Below are positions 30,577-41,091 of a DNA stretch of 64,000 nt, in pieces (position 1 is the stretch's first letter; each line of letters opens with the position of its first letter). Origin of the DNA: Actinostola sp. cb2023 (lineage: Eukaryota; Cnidaria; Anthozoa; Actiniaria; Actinostolidae); NCBI GenBank assembly GCA_033675265.1, contig JAUJYZ010000582.1, forward strand, positions 87,144 to 151,143. The letters are read 5' to 3'. Below the pieces are notes generated by a model that saw only the letters and a program-made list of their open reading frames with translations, was not told the origin of the DNA and did not search any database. The position numbers and the translations under genes were made by a program.

Positions 30577-31419
30577 NNNNNNNNNNNNNNNNNNNNNNNN
30601 NNNNNNNNNNNNNNNNNNNNNNNNNNNNNNNNNNNNNNNNNNNNNNNNNNNNNNNNNNNNNNNNNNNNNNNNNNNNNNNNNNNNNNNNNNNNNNNNNNNN
30701 NNNNNNNNNNNNNNNNNNNNNNNNNNNNNNNNNNNNNNNNNNNNNNNNNNNNNNNNNNNNNNNNNNNNNNNNNNNNNNNNNNNNNNNNNNNNNNNNNNNN
30801 NNNNNNNNNNNNNNNNNNNNNNNNNNNNNNNNNNNNNNNNNNNNNNNNNNNNNNNNNNNNNNNNNNNNNNNNNNNNNNNNNNNNNNNNNNNNNNNNNNNN
30901 NNNNNNNNNNNNNNNNNNNNNNNNNNNNNNNNNNNNNNNNNNNNNNNNNNNNNNNNNNNNNNNNNNNNNNNNNNNNNNNNNNNNNNNNNNNNNNNNNNNN
31001 NNNNNNNNNNNNNNNNNNNNNNNNNNNNNNNNNNNNNNNNNNNNNNNNNNNNNNNNNNNNNNNNNNNNNNNNNNNNNNNNNNNNNNNNNNNNNNNNNNNN
31101 NNNNNNNNNNNNNNNNNNNNNNNNNNNNNNNNNNNNNNNNNNNNNNNNNNNNNNNNNNNNNNNNNNNNNNNNNNNNNNNNNNNNNNNNNNNNNNNNNNNN
31201 NNNNNNNNNNNNNNNNNNNNNNNNNNNNNNNNNNNNNNNNNNNNNNNNNNNNNNNNNNNNNNNNNNNNNNNNNNNNNNNNNNNNNNNNNNNNNNNNNNNN
31301 NNNNNNNNNNNNNNNNNNNNNNNNNNNNNNNNNNNNNNNNNNNNNNNNNNNNNNNNNNNNNNNNNNNNNNNNNNNNNNNNNNNNNNNNNNNNNNNNNNNN
31401 NNNNNNNNNNNNNNNNNNN
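30577..31419. other. assembly gap (843 N)
   Basis: A run of N lies between the 14-bp satellite and low-copy sequence, so the right edge of the satellite is not seen. Confidence 0.99.
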
Positions 31420-31522
31420 GGAGCATTGTGTTACAGCCTTAGAGAAATAATCAGTCGAGACGTGTTTTGACTAATATTAATCTGACTAGATCGTCGTTAG
31501 TTTATTCGCATGGCGAATCTTT

Positions 31523-31715
31523 ACAAATAGAAAACGTTTCCCGTGTTTACATAGCCTGATATAAACATGCACGAGGAAAGTTTGGGAGAAGTCAAGAGCT
31601 ATTGTGTAAAGCCGAGCCGTTAGGCGAGGTTTTACACAGAGCTCGAGACTTCTCCCAAACTTTCCCGAGTGTTTATATCAGGCTATGTAAACACGGGAAA
31701 AGGTTTTCTATTTGT
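31523..31715. mobile_element. foldback element, about 190-bp near-perfect palindrome
   Basis: The left arm runs from ACAAATAGAAAACGTTTCCC through TTTACATAGCCTGATATAAAC and AAGTTTGGGAGAAGTC. The right arm is its inverse, ending in CTATTTGT. The loop is about 20 bp around CGAGCCGTTAGGCGAGG. A related half-copy (GTTTACATAGCCTCATATCAAC) lies near 32711. Such a sequence can extrude as a cruciform or hairpin. Confidence 0.85.
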
Positions 31716-33340
31716 TTTATAAAATAACTATAAGGATTTCTTTCGTAAAACTCCTTTATTTACGCGAGATTTTAGTGATCAAAATTTCAATTCTCCTGAA
31801 AAGCGTCAGAAATCGCCCATCATCCAATCAAATCTCATGAAAGAAATCAAAATGGCAAAGCGACTCGACAACTTTTATCTGTGCAGTTTACTGTTTTGAC
31901 ACGAAAAACGATTTGAAGAATGCTATTTTCTGTCAGAAAATTACAGAAGAATGCTTGTTACACTTTGTTTTTGAACACGAATTTAAACACGAAGAAAAGT
32001 GAGAAAAGCTGAGCCGAATCACGATCAATGACGAAGAGTCGTCAAACTTTCTGAAATATTTGACATCTTGATGAATGGAGCACGAAGTCAGGTAGCCAAA
32101 TATCTACAGTTTTTGTCGTATTTTTGAATCTTTTCGTCGCTTCACTCGACAAGAATGTATAAACGATGGACGTTTCTGAGACATTTGAAGATGTGTTTTC
32201 TCTTTGACATATTTTACTAGAGATATGAATGTTCTGGCGAACCCGCCGTGTAGCTACAAGAATCGCTCTGTTTTTACTCTTTTGTGAGTATAAATACGGC
32301 TATCTTTTCTTGATATTTTCAGTCGTACACTTGAGAAACTATAAGACTTATGTGTAGCTAAGTATAACTTACAAAATGGTTAGTATGTGATTGAGAAAAC
32401 TGAGCCGTTATATTTAGTTTTCTTCGTTATTGTGGACAGAAATAATTGGACGATTCGTCGAGTTTCTTGCCGGCCGAGTTTGAATGAACTTGAAGCTCAA
32501 TTCTTGCAAAATTACTTAATTTTCGGTTTAAAATCATCAAAATCACATCTAGATAGAACTTGAACTTAACTAAACAAGAAAAACTGTAATTCTATGGCTT
32601 TTGTTTAGTAAATAAAACATGTTTGACAACAGAAAAAAATACATTGGTGGTCAGTTATTTTTACAATCAAATCCACTGCATCGCTTCAAAGTTGTTCAAG
32701 GTCATGAACCATGTTTACATAGCCTCATATCAACATATTAATTGACCAATCAGAGCGCGCGTTATTTCTAAATTATTTATTAAAACCGAAATGTAAAACA
32801 ACTATCCCGTCTCTAAGACTCATATTTCGCAATATTCTCAAATCGTTCGCAAGCGCAGTTCTCAGTTCAGCATTCCGCAATCATAACTGAATATGAGTGA
32901 CCAAAACCAAAACCAAAACCAAAACCTAAGCGACTCCAAAGTTAAGAACAAATTTACATACGGAAACTGACCCGAGAGAAAACTATAAAGAACAATCAAA
33001 ATTAACAACTATAGACTAAAGCGAATACTCTAGGGAAAAGCTAGCGGAATGAAAACAAAACATTATCTCTGCAGTTACACATTGATTCGGATGAAATGAT
33101 TTAAAATATTTATTATAAATTCAATGGGATAGACTGGTATGAAGCCCTTGGTTTTATTAGTATGTCAACTTCATGTCTTCGCGCCACCGTGTAATATCCT
33201 CTCTATATAAAAAAGGAACGAAATATTTTTACAATGCGCAATATTCACACCTGATTGGCTGAATTACAGCATATTCAAATTTTGAAGATCTCTGGAAAAC
33301 AGATGTCTTTAAGTTCAATTGAATCGATTAACGACTTTAT
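31716..33340. other. low-copy intergenic DNA, no supported gene
   Basis: No convincing exon was found on either strand. A short run of four CAAAAC units lies near 32900-32925 inside a 25-codon open frame that I do not call a gene. CCAAT-type motifs (GACCAATCAGAGCGCGCG near 32746) resemble those in nearby MITE remnants. Confidence 0.4.
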
Positions 33341-33800
33341 TTAAAGTGAATATGAAGCGAAATGTTTTTCTTTTGAAATTCGATTACATATGAAGTGAAT
33401 AGTGGGATGTTTCAGTATTTTGTGTTTTGGACTTTGCATTGGCGAGTTATAAAGGTTTGAAATCGTGACATGCTAATTTGGTGATGTCATTAAGGTTGCA
33501 ATTTATTATACAAAAGCGCCCTTGTGCAAATTATTGACATTTTATAATCTGGCAAAAAGTTTTCTATAACTTATATACATTATGTTAAACTTTTTTTCTA
33601 TTTCAGAGAAGAGTACTGCCTAAAAAAATATGAATAAGTTACGACGTGCAACCTTAATGACGTCACCAAATTAGCATATCACGATTTCAAACCTTTATAA
33701 CTCGCAAATGAGAAGCTCAAAACACAAAATACTGAAACACTATTCACTTCATATATAAATGAATTTCAAAAGAAAAAAATTCGCTTCATATACACTTTAA
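33341..33800. mobile_element. TTAA-flanked MITE, 460 bp
   Basis: TTAAAGTGAATATGAAGCGA on the left mirrors TCGCTTCATATACACTTTAA on the right. The inverted arms extend about 165 bp and include GCTAATTTGGTGATGTCATT and its inverse. TTAA at both borders is the target of piggyBac- and Kolobok-type transposases. There is no coding capacity. A fragment of the same end occurs near 855-870. Confidence 0.85.
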
Positions 33801-34450
33801 GGAGGGTAACACTTAATAATAATAACATTTATGTATTATTTGACAGCAATGAATAGTAACTGATATGGCCGGCTTCGATACTAATTACAACTAGCTAGAC
33901 GCTCTACTAGCGTGAACTCGCGTGAGATTCTTAATTAAATCAGGTGAACCTCTCGGGTTTCTTAATTAACATTTATATCGCGCGCCCGAGCCCATTATTT
34001 TATTATTAGTAACATTGTTAAGCGCTATTGGTTTTTTAGAAGAAATAACGCTATATAAATAAATATTATTATTATTATTATTATTATTACCTAATCTATT
34101 GTAAAACAGAATTTTCACAGTCAACAATACCAACTCGGAATGATTGTTCAAGAAGTACCCAAAACTAAAAACCCTTATATTTTAGCCAAAGAACTACATT
34201 AGCGAACTATTTCAGAAAATAGTGCAAAGAAAAAACAAACAACAACATTGGATAGAAATTAGGCATCGCAACATGACTAAAACAGCTCTCGTTGCATGAC
34301 TCGTAAAACATGTATGCGTAATTAGATTGAACGATATTCATATCAAGTAGACTTTCCTATATTGACGATAATCGAGTATGGAGTTGTAAATATATAGCCA
34401 AGGACTAAAGTTCCGTATGTACAGCAAGGTACAGCGGCTTGAGCTTGACT
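33801..34450. repeat. intergenic DNA with an ATT-tailed retroposon-like remnant
   Basis: The segment AACGCTATATAAATAAATA followed by (ATT)n at about 34044-34090 resembles the 3' tails of many invertebrate SINE/LINE copies. No head could be identified, so the family is open. Nothing else was recognised. Confidence 0.4.
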
Positions 34451-34464
34451 TTGGGCTACCTGTG

Positions 34465-34895
34465 ATATTTGAATCTTGATGTATATTTGAATCTTGATGT
34501 ATATTTGAATCTTGATGTATATTTGAATCTTGATGTATATTTGAATCTTGATGTATATTTGAATCTTGATGTATATTTGAATCTTGATGTATATTTGAAT
34601 CTTGATGTATATTTGAATCTTGATGTATATTTGAATCTTGATGTATATTTGAATCTTGATGTATATTTGAATCTTGATGTATATTTGAATCTTGATGTAT
34701 ATTTGAATCTTGATGTATATTTGAATCGTGATATATATATTTACAGTTTGAAATATACATATCGACAACTTGATGTATATATTTCCAACTTGATGTATAT
34801 TTGAATCTTGATGTATATATTTACAGTTTGATGTATAAATATCGATAACTTGATGTATATATTTGCAACTTAATGTATATATCAACAACTTGATA
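34465..34895. repeat. 18-bp minisatellite with diverged 3' portion
   Basis: About 15 nearly identical copies of TATTTGAATCTTGATGTA run to about 34733. Longer diverged variants follow (TTACAGTTTGATGTATA, CGACAACTTGATGTATA) to about 34895. Because 18 is a multiple of three, each strand shows an artificial open frame of six-residue repeats (NLDVYL forward, IHQDSN and IKIQIY reverse). The array starts directly after a TTGGGCTACCTGTG motif (34451-34464) identical to the right end of the 1665-3868 element. Confidence 0.95.
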
Positions 34896-34994
34896 TTTTG
34901 TCCCTTTTGGTAAAGCATAGAGATGACTATAGTAACTTATAAATTATTATGTTTAATTTTGTTTCAAGATGAAGTTTGTATTACAGAACATAAT

Positions 34995-35925
34995 GGTAAA
35001 GGCTAGTTTCCATAACCCAAACCGCCCTTGATCGATAGCAGTCTGGGAACGAGTTTGCATAATGAGACGTCGGCCGTACACGTAACGAAGTTTGGCGTTA
35101 CGTATTTTCAAGATGTCTACGTTTGTGGAATCAATCTTCTTTATATCGGTCGGTTCTCTGCTTGAATTATCTCTACAACACCTTTAAAATGTCATCCAAA
35201 TGTGTTTATGCTGTCTACATCTACTCAGCGAAGCTTTAACGACGAAAATTTCGAACTATCGAAGGCAGTTTGAGTTATGGAATCAAGTCTCTACGACAAG
35301 GAACGATTTAGTTTCCATAACCCAAACTGCCCTTGTTGATTCTTGGACAAGTCATGGAAACAAAGAATATGTAAGTCATCTTTTACTATGATAATGGAGA
35401 AACCCATGTATTTAATTGAAAATCCATGCACTATTAAAGTCTTATAGTGGAAATTTTGGTTATGGTTAATAACTTATAAAGCTTAGTGTACATTGCATTG
35501 CTTGTAAAAATGATAATAGAGTTAACTGTACTGTCTCAAGACAAACACCCATCTGTTAAAGACCTATTAACTGATTAAGCCTGTATTACTGTAAACAACA
35601 ACATTTGACTTGAGCAACATCTTTCAGACTAATTATAATTCATGAGACAAACACAATGGAAACCCCCTCCCCTCCTTGGAGGGGGGGGGGGGGGGGGGGG
35701 TGGGTACTTTGGGGGTAAAATGGGTAAGGATGACCATCGGAAAATATATATAGGGAGTACTCCCCCCGGGAATGGAACGTGGTTTTGAAATCTGATGCTA
35801 ATATTACCATAAAATTTAGCAAACTTTAACTTTGAATTTCTCGAAGAATTATTAACTGTTGAAGTTATATGTGGTGGATATATTACTTGACATTTCTTTC
35901 ATAACATTCACAGCATTAACATTCA
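34995..35925 (+). repeat. left terminal inverted repeat of the foldback element
   Basis: This arm matches the inverse of 39265-40100 almost base for base, except for a G-rich insertion containing a G20 run (35681-35700). It carries the motif CATAACCCAAACYGCCCTTG twice in direct orientation (35011-35030 and 35316-35335) and once inverted (35262-35280), a possible set of transposase-binding sites. Confidence 0.9.
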
Positions 35926-35993
35926 CGTTATGGGCCAACTTTGTGAATTAAGGTCATAGATGTTGATGTTCATTATCATAAATGCCTTTTGAC

Positions 35994-36094
35994 TACCTGG
36001 GTACCAGAGACCATTGTGTATCTCTCTCCTAAGCTCTACAAGAACACCTACGGCTTGAGAGATAAAAAATAAGGGTCTCTGGTACCCAGGGTAC
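35994..36094. repeat. short hairpin repeat, about 100 bp
   Basis: CTGGGTACCAGAGACC on the left is mirrored by GGGTCTCTGGTACCCAGG on the right, with a 60-bp loop. It lies just inside the left arm of the foldback element and looks like a small hairpin MITE. Confidence 0.65.
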
Positions 36095-36834
36095 CATTTT
36101 ACATGCTCTTCAATAATGTTGGTTATACTGTATATATATGTTGTGGTTTAATTTTTTTCACCGGTTTACTTTTTTAGGGATCAAACTGGGTGAAAGCGGA
36201 AAAAAACAGGCCTGGAAACCCTACCCAAACTACCAAACGGGCCACACATACCTAGATATACCTTACAATACGATACAATGAATATGTTAATGTAGTTAAT
36301 TTTTTCCCTGGTATAAAATTTCCCAGTTCATTTTTTCAAGGCAGAGAAAGAATAGAATATACATGTATTTGTGAACGAAATAGCTAAGGGAAAAAATAGC
36401 TACAACCCCCCCCCCCCTCTCCCCCCTCCTCCCTCCCTCCAATCCCCCTCCCCCCAATCCCCCTCCCCCAGTAGAAATCCAAGCTTCCAGGATCTTTGTG
36501 CCACTGGTACCCTGGAGGTGATCTGGATGTCTTCTTTGACTCGGCACATGTATGGATATATAAATAATAAAATATTTTGTGTATAATATGATGGTTTAAT
36601 ATTTCTAAATTTGAACCTTGCATTTATGAGTTATAGAGGTTTGACATCTCAATATGTAAATTTGATGACGTCTACCCAGGCTTTTGCCATAGCCTTTTTA
36701 AACTTGTTTAAGAAGAACTTATTTTTTTTAATGGGGATTTAGGATTATTGACTGGTTAGTCCAGAGCGATAGGTTTTGCAAGGTATTTGGACCAGCGTTG
36801 GTGGTGGGTAGTCAAGGTTTGTGTGTGTTTTTGG

Positions 36835-37915
36835 GGTGGAGGTGAAGGGAGAAGGATAGGAGTGATGTTCACGGGGGAGGGGGCAATGGGATATGGGAAC
36901 TGGAAGAGAGTGTAAATGTATGGGGGGATAAAATGTAGGGATATAGGGGAGGAAGCGAATGGATGAGGGTGTGATTAGCGGGTGAGGGGCTGTGGGGGAG
37001 GAATGGGGAGAGAGTGTTGAGAGTGTAGGGGAGGGGGGGGGGGGGGAGTTTGCAAGTTGAAATGGAAGAAAAGGAGAAATGGGGGGTGAAGGGAAGTAGG
37101 TGCATTGAGGGTGGGTGTTGGGTGAAGTGGAGGGAAGGTGAAGTTTTTCAGGGGGGGAAAAGGAATAAAAAGGGGGAGGAATAAAGAAGGTGGGGGTAAA
37201 GGGAGAGATGGGTGGAATGGATGTGGAGATGCAGAGAAATGGATGGTAGAAAGGATGGAGAAAGAAGAAAGAGATGGAAAGTTAGTGGATCAACTAGAGT
37301 GACAGGTGCAGATATGGATGATAGAAAAGAGGAGAAGAATGAAAGAAGTGGAATGTGAGTGGAAAAATAGAGTGACAGGTAGAGAGATGGATGTTTGAAA
37401 TGAAGGGAAGTGGAAAGTATGTGGAATAGCTAAAGTGACAGATAGAGAAATGGACGAAGGATATTAGATGAAAGTTAGAAGGGGATTGTAAGTATAAAAA
37501 ATAAGGTGACAGATGCAGTAATGGATGTTTGAAAAGAAGAAAAGAGAGAGAAGTGGGATGTAAGTATAAAAAAATAGAGTGACAAATGGAGAAATGGATG
37601 ATAGAATTGAAGAAAAGAGAGAAAGAAGTGGAATAGATGTAGAAAATCTAGGGTGACAAGTGGAGAAATGGATGATAGAAGAGAAGAAAGAAAGAAGTGG
37701 AAAGTATGTAGATATATATGATGGCAAGTGGAGAAATGGATGATGGAAAGAAGAGAAGGAAGAGAAAAGTGGAATGTAAGCGGATTAATGAAGTGATGAG
37801 TATAGAAAAATGGATGGTAGATATAAAGAGATGAAAGAAAGAAGTGGAATGTCTTGAAATATAGGGGGGCGAAAGAGAGAAGTGAAATGTAAGTATAAAA
37901 TATAGTGACAAGTTT
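36835..37915 (+). repeat. polypurine-rich degenerate minisatellite
   Basis: The + strand is dominated by G and A. From about 37240 a loose 70-90-bp unit recurs: GAAATGGATGATAGAA, a GA-rich run, GAAGTGGAATGTAAGT, then ATAGAGTGACA. Open frames seen on the minus strand here (Phe/Ser/Pro-rich) are composition artefacts. Confidence 0.8.
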
Positions 37916-37924
37916 AAATAAGTT

Positions 37925-39237
37925 TTTTTTTCTATCATCCACATCTCCTCGTCACTCCATTTTCTCTACTTACATTCCACATCTCTCTCCCTTTTCTTCT
38001 TTTCCATCATCCACTTCTCTTGTCACCCCACTTTTTCAACTTATTAAATTCCAGTTCTCTCTTCCTTCTCCTTTTTTTCTCATCTTTTCTTCTTTTCTAT
38101 CATCCATTTCTCCTCCTGTCACTCCAGTTTCTCTACACACATTCCACTTCATTCTATATCATTTTTTACTCCTGTCACTCTATTTTTCTACATACATTAC
38201 ACTCATCTTCCTTCTCTTTATTTCCAACATCCTTCTTTAGACTTCATACTAGTTCATCTTCAAACATTCCACTTCTTCCATCTTTCTCTTCTATTTCACC
38301 ATCCATTTCTCCACTTGCCACTTCGGTTTTTCCACTTACATTTCACTTCTTTCTCTTTTGCTTTATCATCCATCTCTCTTCTGATTTTCTGGCCCTCCTC
38401 AATAACACCCTCTCTCCCTTCCTCTCCCCCAGCCCCTCACCCTTAAAATTCCACCCTCAGCCATCCCCATTCTCTCCCCTTCCCATAAACCTACACTCAT
38501 CCATTCCCATATCCCACTGCCCTCCCCCACGAATGTCACCCTTATTCCCCCCCCCCCCCCCCCCCCCCCCTTTCTCTCTCTCTTTCACCTTCTACTCTAT
38601 ATCCAAGCCTCCCTTCTCCATTCCCCCATTCTCTCTAGCCCTTTTCTAACTACTGGTACTGGTACTAAATAAAGTCTATGTCTAACATCCCCAGCAGATT
38701 CCTCGACTCCACTTCACTTTCTCTCTTTTCACCCCCTCCAGTTCAAACTCTCACATTCAACTTACCTTCTTATCTTCACCCCTCATCTCTCCTGTTCTTC
38801 CATATCCCAGCCCACCATTCTAACTTTCCCTCTCCAAAAAAAACTCTAAATTCACACTCCCCTCCCATCCCTCCTCTTCTACTCTCTCTCCCCCTTCCTC
38901 TCCCCAGCCCCTCGACCTTAAATTCCCACCCTCATCCATATATAAATTCCTCCCCCACATCCAGCCCTCCTTCCCTACATTCTCTCCCCTTCCCTTTAAT
39001 CCACACTCTCATCCATTCCCCATAGCCCCTCTCCCGTGAACATCACCCTAATCTTTCTCATTTCTCTTTCACCTTCTACTCCATATCCAAGCCTTCCATC
39101 TAATTAATCTCTATTTCCCCTTTCTCTCCAGCCCAAACATCATCCCCAACAGATCAAAACTCCCCTTCTCCCATCACCTCTATCCCAAACTGACCCTCAA
39201 CTACTCCTCCCCACCCCCCCCCCCCCCCCCCCCCCCG
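37925..39237 (-). repeat. polypyrimidine-rich degenerate minisatellite, mirror of the purine tract
   Basis: This tract carries the inverse of the purine-tract motifs (CTATCATCCA, TTACATTCCACTTC, TGTCACTC), so the two halves form a degenerate inverted repeat about a centre near 37920. Runs of C24 (38547-38570) and about C22 (to 39236) occur. Serine/proline-rich forward frames here are not genes. Confidence 0.8.
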
Positions 39238-39264
39238 CTCATGATTAACTAGTCGATCATCAAA

Positions 39265-40100
39265 AATGTTAATGTTGTGAATGTTATGAAAGAAATGTCA
39301 AGTAATATATCCACCACGTATAACTTCAACAGTTAATAATTCTTCGAGAAATTCAAAGTTAAAGTTTGCTAAATTTTATGGTAATATTAGCATCAGATTT
39401 CAAAACCACTTTCCATTCCCGGGGGGAGGGGGGTTCCATTGTGTTTGTCTCATGAATTATAATTAGTCTGAAAGATGTTGCTCAAGTCAAATGTTGTTGT
39501 TTACAGTAATACAGGCTTAATCAGTTAATAGGTCTTTAACAGATGGGTGTTTGTCTTGAGACAGTACAGTTAACTCTATTATCATTTTTACAAGCAATGC
39601 AATGTACACTAAGCTTTATAAGTTATTAACCATAACCAAAATTTCCACTATAAGACTTTAATAGTGCATGGATTTTCAATTAAATACATGGGTTTCTCCA
39701 TTATCATAGTAAAAGATGACTTACATATTCTTTGTTTCCATGACTTGTCCAAGAATCAACAAGGGCAGTTTGGGTTATGGAAACTAAATCGTTCCTTGTC
39801 GTAGAGACTTGATTCCATAACTCAAACTGCCTTCGATAGTTCGAAATTTTCGTCGTTAAAGCTTCGCTGAGTAGATGTAGACAGCATAAACACATTTGGA
39901 TGACATTTTAAAGGTGTTGTAGAGATAATTCAAGCAGAGAACCGACCGATATAAAGAAGATTGATTCCACAAACGTAGACATCTTGAAAATACGTAACGC
40001 CAAACTTCGTTACGTGTACGGCCGACGTCTCATTATGCAAACTCGTTCCCAGACTGCTATCGATCAAGGGCGGTTTGGGTTATGGAAACTAGCCTTTACC
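39265..40100 (-). repeat. right terminal inverted repeat of the foldback element
   Basis: This is the inverse copy of 34995-35925, about 836 bp, lacking the G-rich insertion. It ends in CTAGCCTTTACC immediately before the second 9-bp target copy. Confidence 0.9.
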
Positions 40101-40610
40101 GAACATAATAGCTTCCGCCATGTTTGTTTAAATCGTGACGTTTTATGGACAGCTCTTGTCTCCCTACACGACAGAGAGAGTGCCGAGCTACCAAATCTTC
40201 ATAATATACCTAATGAGTAAGTATTGACCTACAATAATTTCTTTTGAATTAGTTTGGAACCAACATTTTCCCTCTGATCTATTCTCAGGTGGTTTCGTTA
40301 TGCTGCATACCGACAGTTTACGTGGTGGACACATGGCTATTTAGGCAAACAAATAAGAAGAGTTATTCCTGCATTCCTGGTTCTTCCTAGTAACCTTTGC
40401 TTTAAATCGTGGCTTTCATCAAAGCAAGAAGACAAGAAGTGCTTGGAGCAGAGATGGGGTTTTGAGGGAAGGTTTTCCTTGGGGCGACCTGTTAGATGTA
40501 TCCATTGTTTACGTAATGCCCGTCGGTATTACATGGAAAGATATTCCGAATTCTTTCTTTTTCGAGTGACTGGAACACCCAAAGGCAACACAATGAGGCA
40601 TAGTCGTTAA

Positions 40611-41091
40611 TGTTATAATAATAACGAACTATCGTCTTTTTTCAACACTAATAATAATTTAAAACGTTCGTGCCAAAATCTGCTAAAATAACAAGTACGA
40701 CGAACTGACGTCATCGGCTACGTCACTGCACCACAGGGTACCCAAACGAAAATTTTAATTTTCGCTTTATCGGGCTAGGAATTAATTTTACGTCAATTTC
40801 AGTTCAATTTTCGAAATCCTGACCCTTTTATTCACAAAATAAGCATTAATGTGTTTTCCACTGGAGAGTCCCTTTAAGAGAGGTTGACTGTAAACATCGA
40901 AGATTGAGCGGAAAATGGGGGTCTTCCAAACTTAACCAGCTATTTGCCAAAGATAAAGTATTGATAGCAGACAACAGCTGTGGGGTTGGGTTTTGCCTCA
41001 CCCCTCAAGGTATGGTAAAAACGGGATTGGTATTTCCTATAGAGAGAGGGCCTGGGACGAGAGTAAAATAATTGCGAATTTATGCATTTTG
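40611..41091. other. intergenic DNA, no supported gene
   Basis: This follows the stop of the P2X7-like exon. It contains one MITE-like end (ACTGGAGAGTCCCTTTAAG near 40862-40880) without a visible partner. No open frame of note. Confidence 0.4.

Larger units (their letters stand above)
34995..40100. mobile_element. Mutator-like foldback element, 5.1 kb, 9-bp TSD
   Basis: The ends are GGTAAAGGCTAGTTTCCATA and its inverse, with perfect 9-bp direct repeats GAACATAAT outside (34986-34994 and 40101-40109). A 9-bp duplication is typical of Mutator-like elements. The arms are exceptionally long (left 34995-35925, right 39265-40100) and nearly identical; each contains the same 63-codon open frame, which is only a by-product. 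The left arm has an extra G-rich block near 35675-35765. No transposase is visible, so it must be mobilised in trans. Its interior is purine-rich on the left and pyrimidine-rich on the right, so most of the element can fold on itself. It lies inside a coding exon. Confidence 0.85.
34969..40610 (+). pseudogene. P2X7-like C-terminal domain gene, exon split by a transposon
   Basis: Exon a begins after a pyrimidine-rich acceptor (TTTGTTTCAAG) at 34969 and reads EVCITEHN up to 34994. The 5.1-kb element follows. After the second target copy (40101-40109) the same frame resumes at 40110 as SFRHVCLNRDVLWTALVSL and ends at a GTAAGT donor (40217). A 72-bp intron leads to exon b at 40289 (WFRYAAYRQFTWWTHGYLG), which stops at 40610. 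The order CIT, F-R, L-x-R-x-VL, AYR-x-F/Y-x-x-W, then IP matches the cytoplasmic ballast domain of P2X7 receptors, found as a stand-alone domain in many invertebrate proteins. After VIPA the usual CC...IR..FP motif is missing and the tail is unfamiliar. Upstream exons with the zinc-binding CxC..C part were not found between 31420 and 34969. As written the exon is broken. Family call is good; functional status is inference. Confidence 0.7.

Noticed and set aside
34338..34918. Open frames of 111-191 codons on both strands
   Set aside because: They arise from the 18-bp minisatellite, whose period keeps one frame open on each strand.
36869..39025. Phe/Ser/Pro-rich frames of 78-209 codons
   Set aside because: They follow from the purine/pyrimidine-rich minisatellites inside the foldback element.
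35200..39895. A duplicated 63-residue protein (35200-35391 forward, 39704-39895 reverse)
   Set aside because: Its two copies are exact because they lie in the long inverted arms of the foldback element; no family resemblance or start context supports a gene.
39984..40220. A 78-residue protein starting at 39984
   Set aside because: Its first 39 residues are transposon TIR; only the part after 40101 is the P2X7-like exon, which is read instead with splice sites and the left half at 34969.
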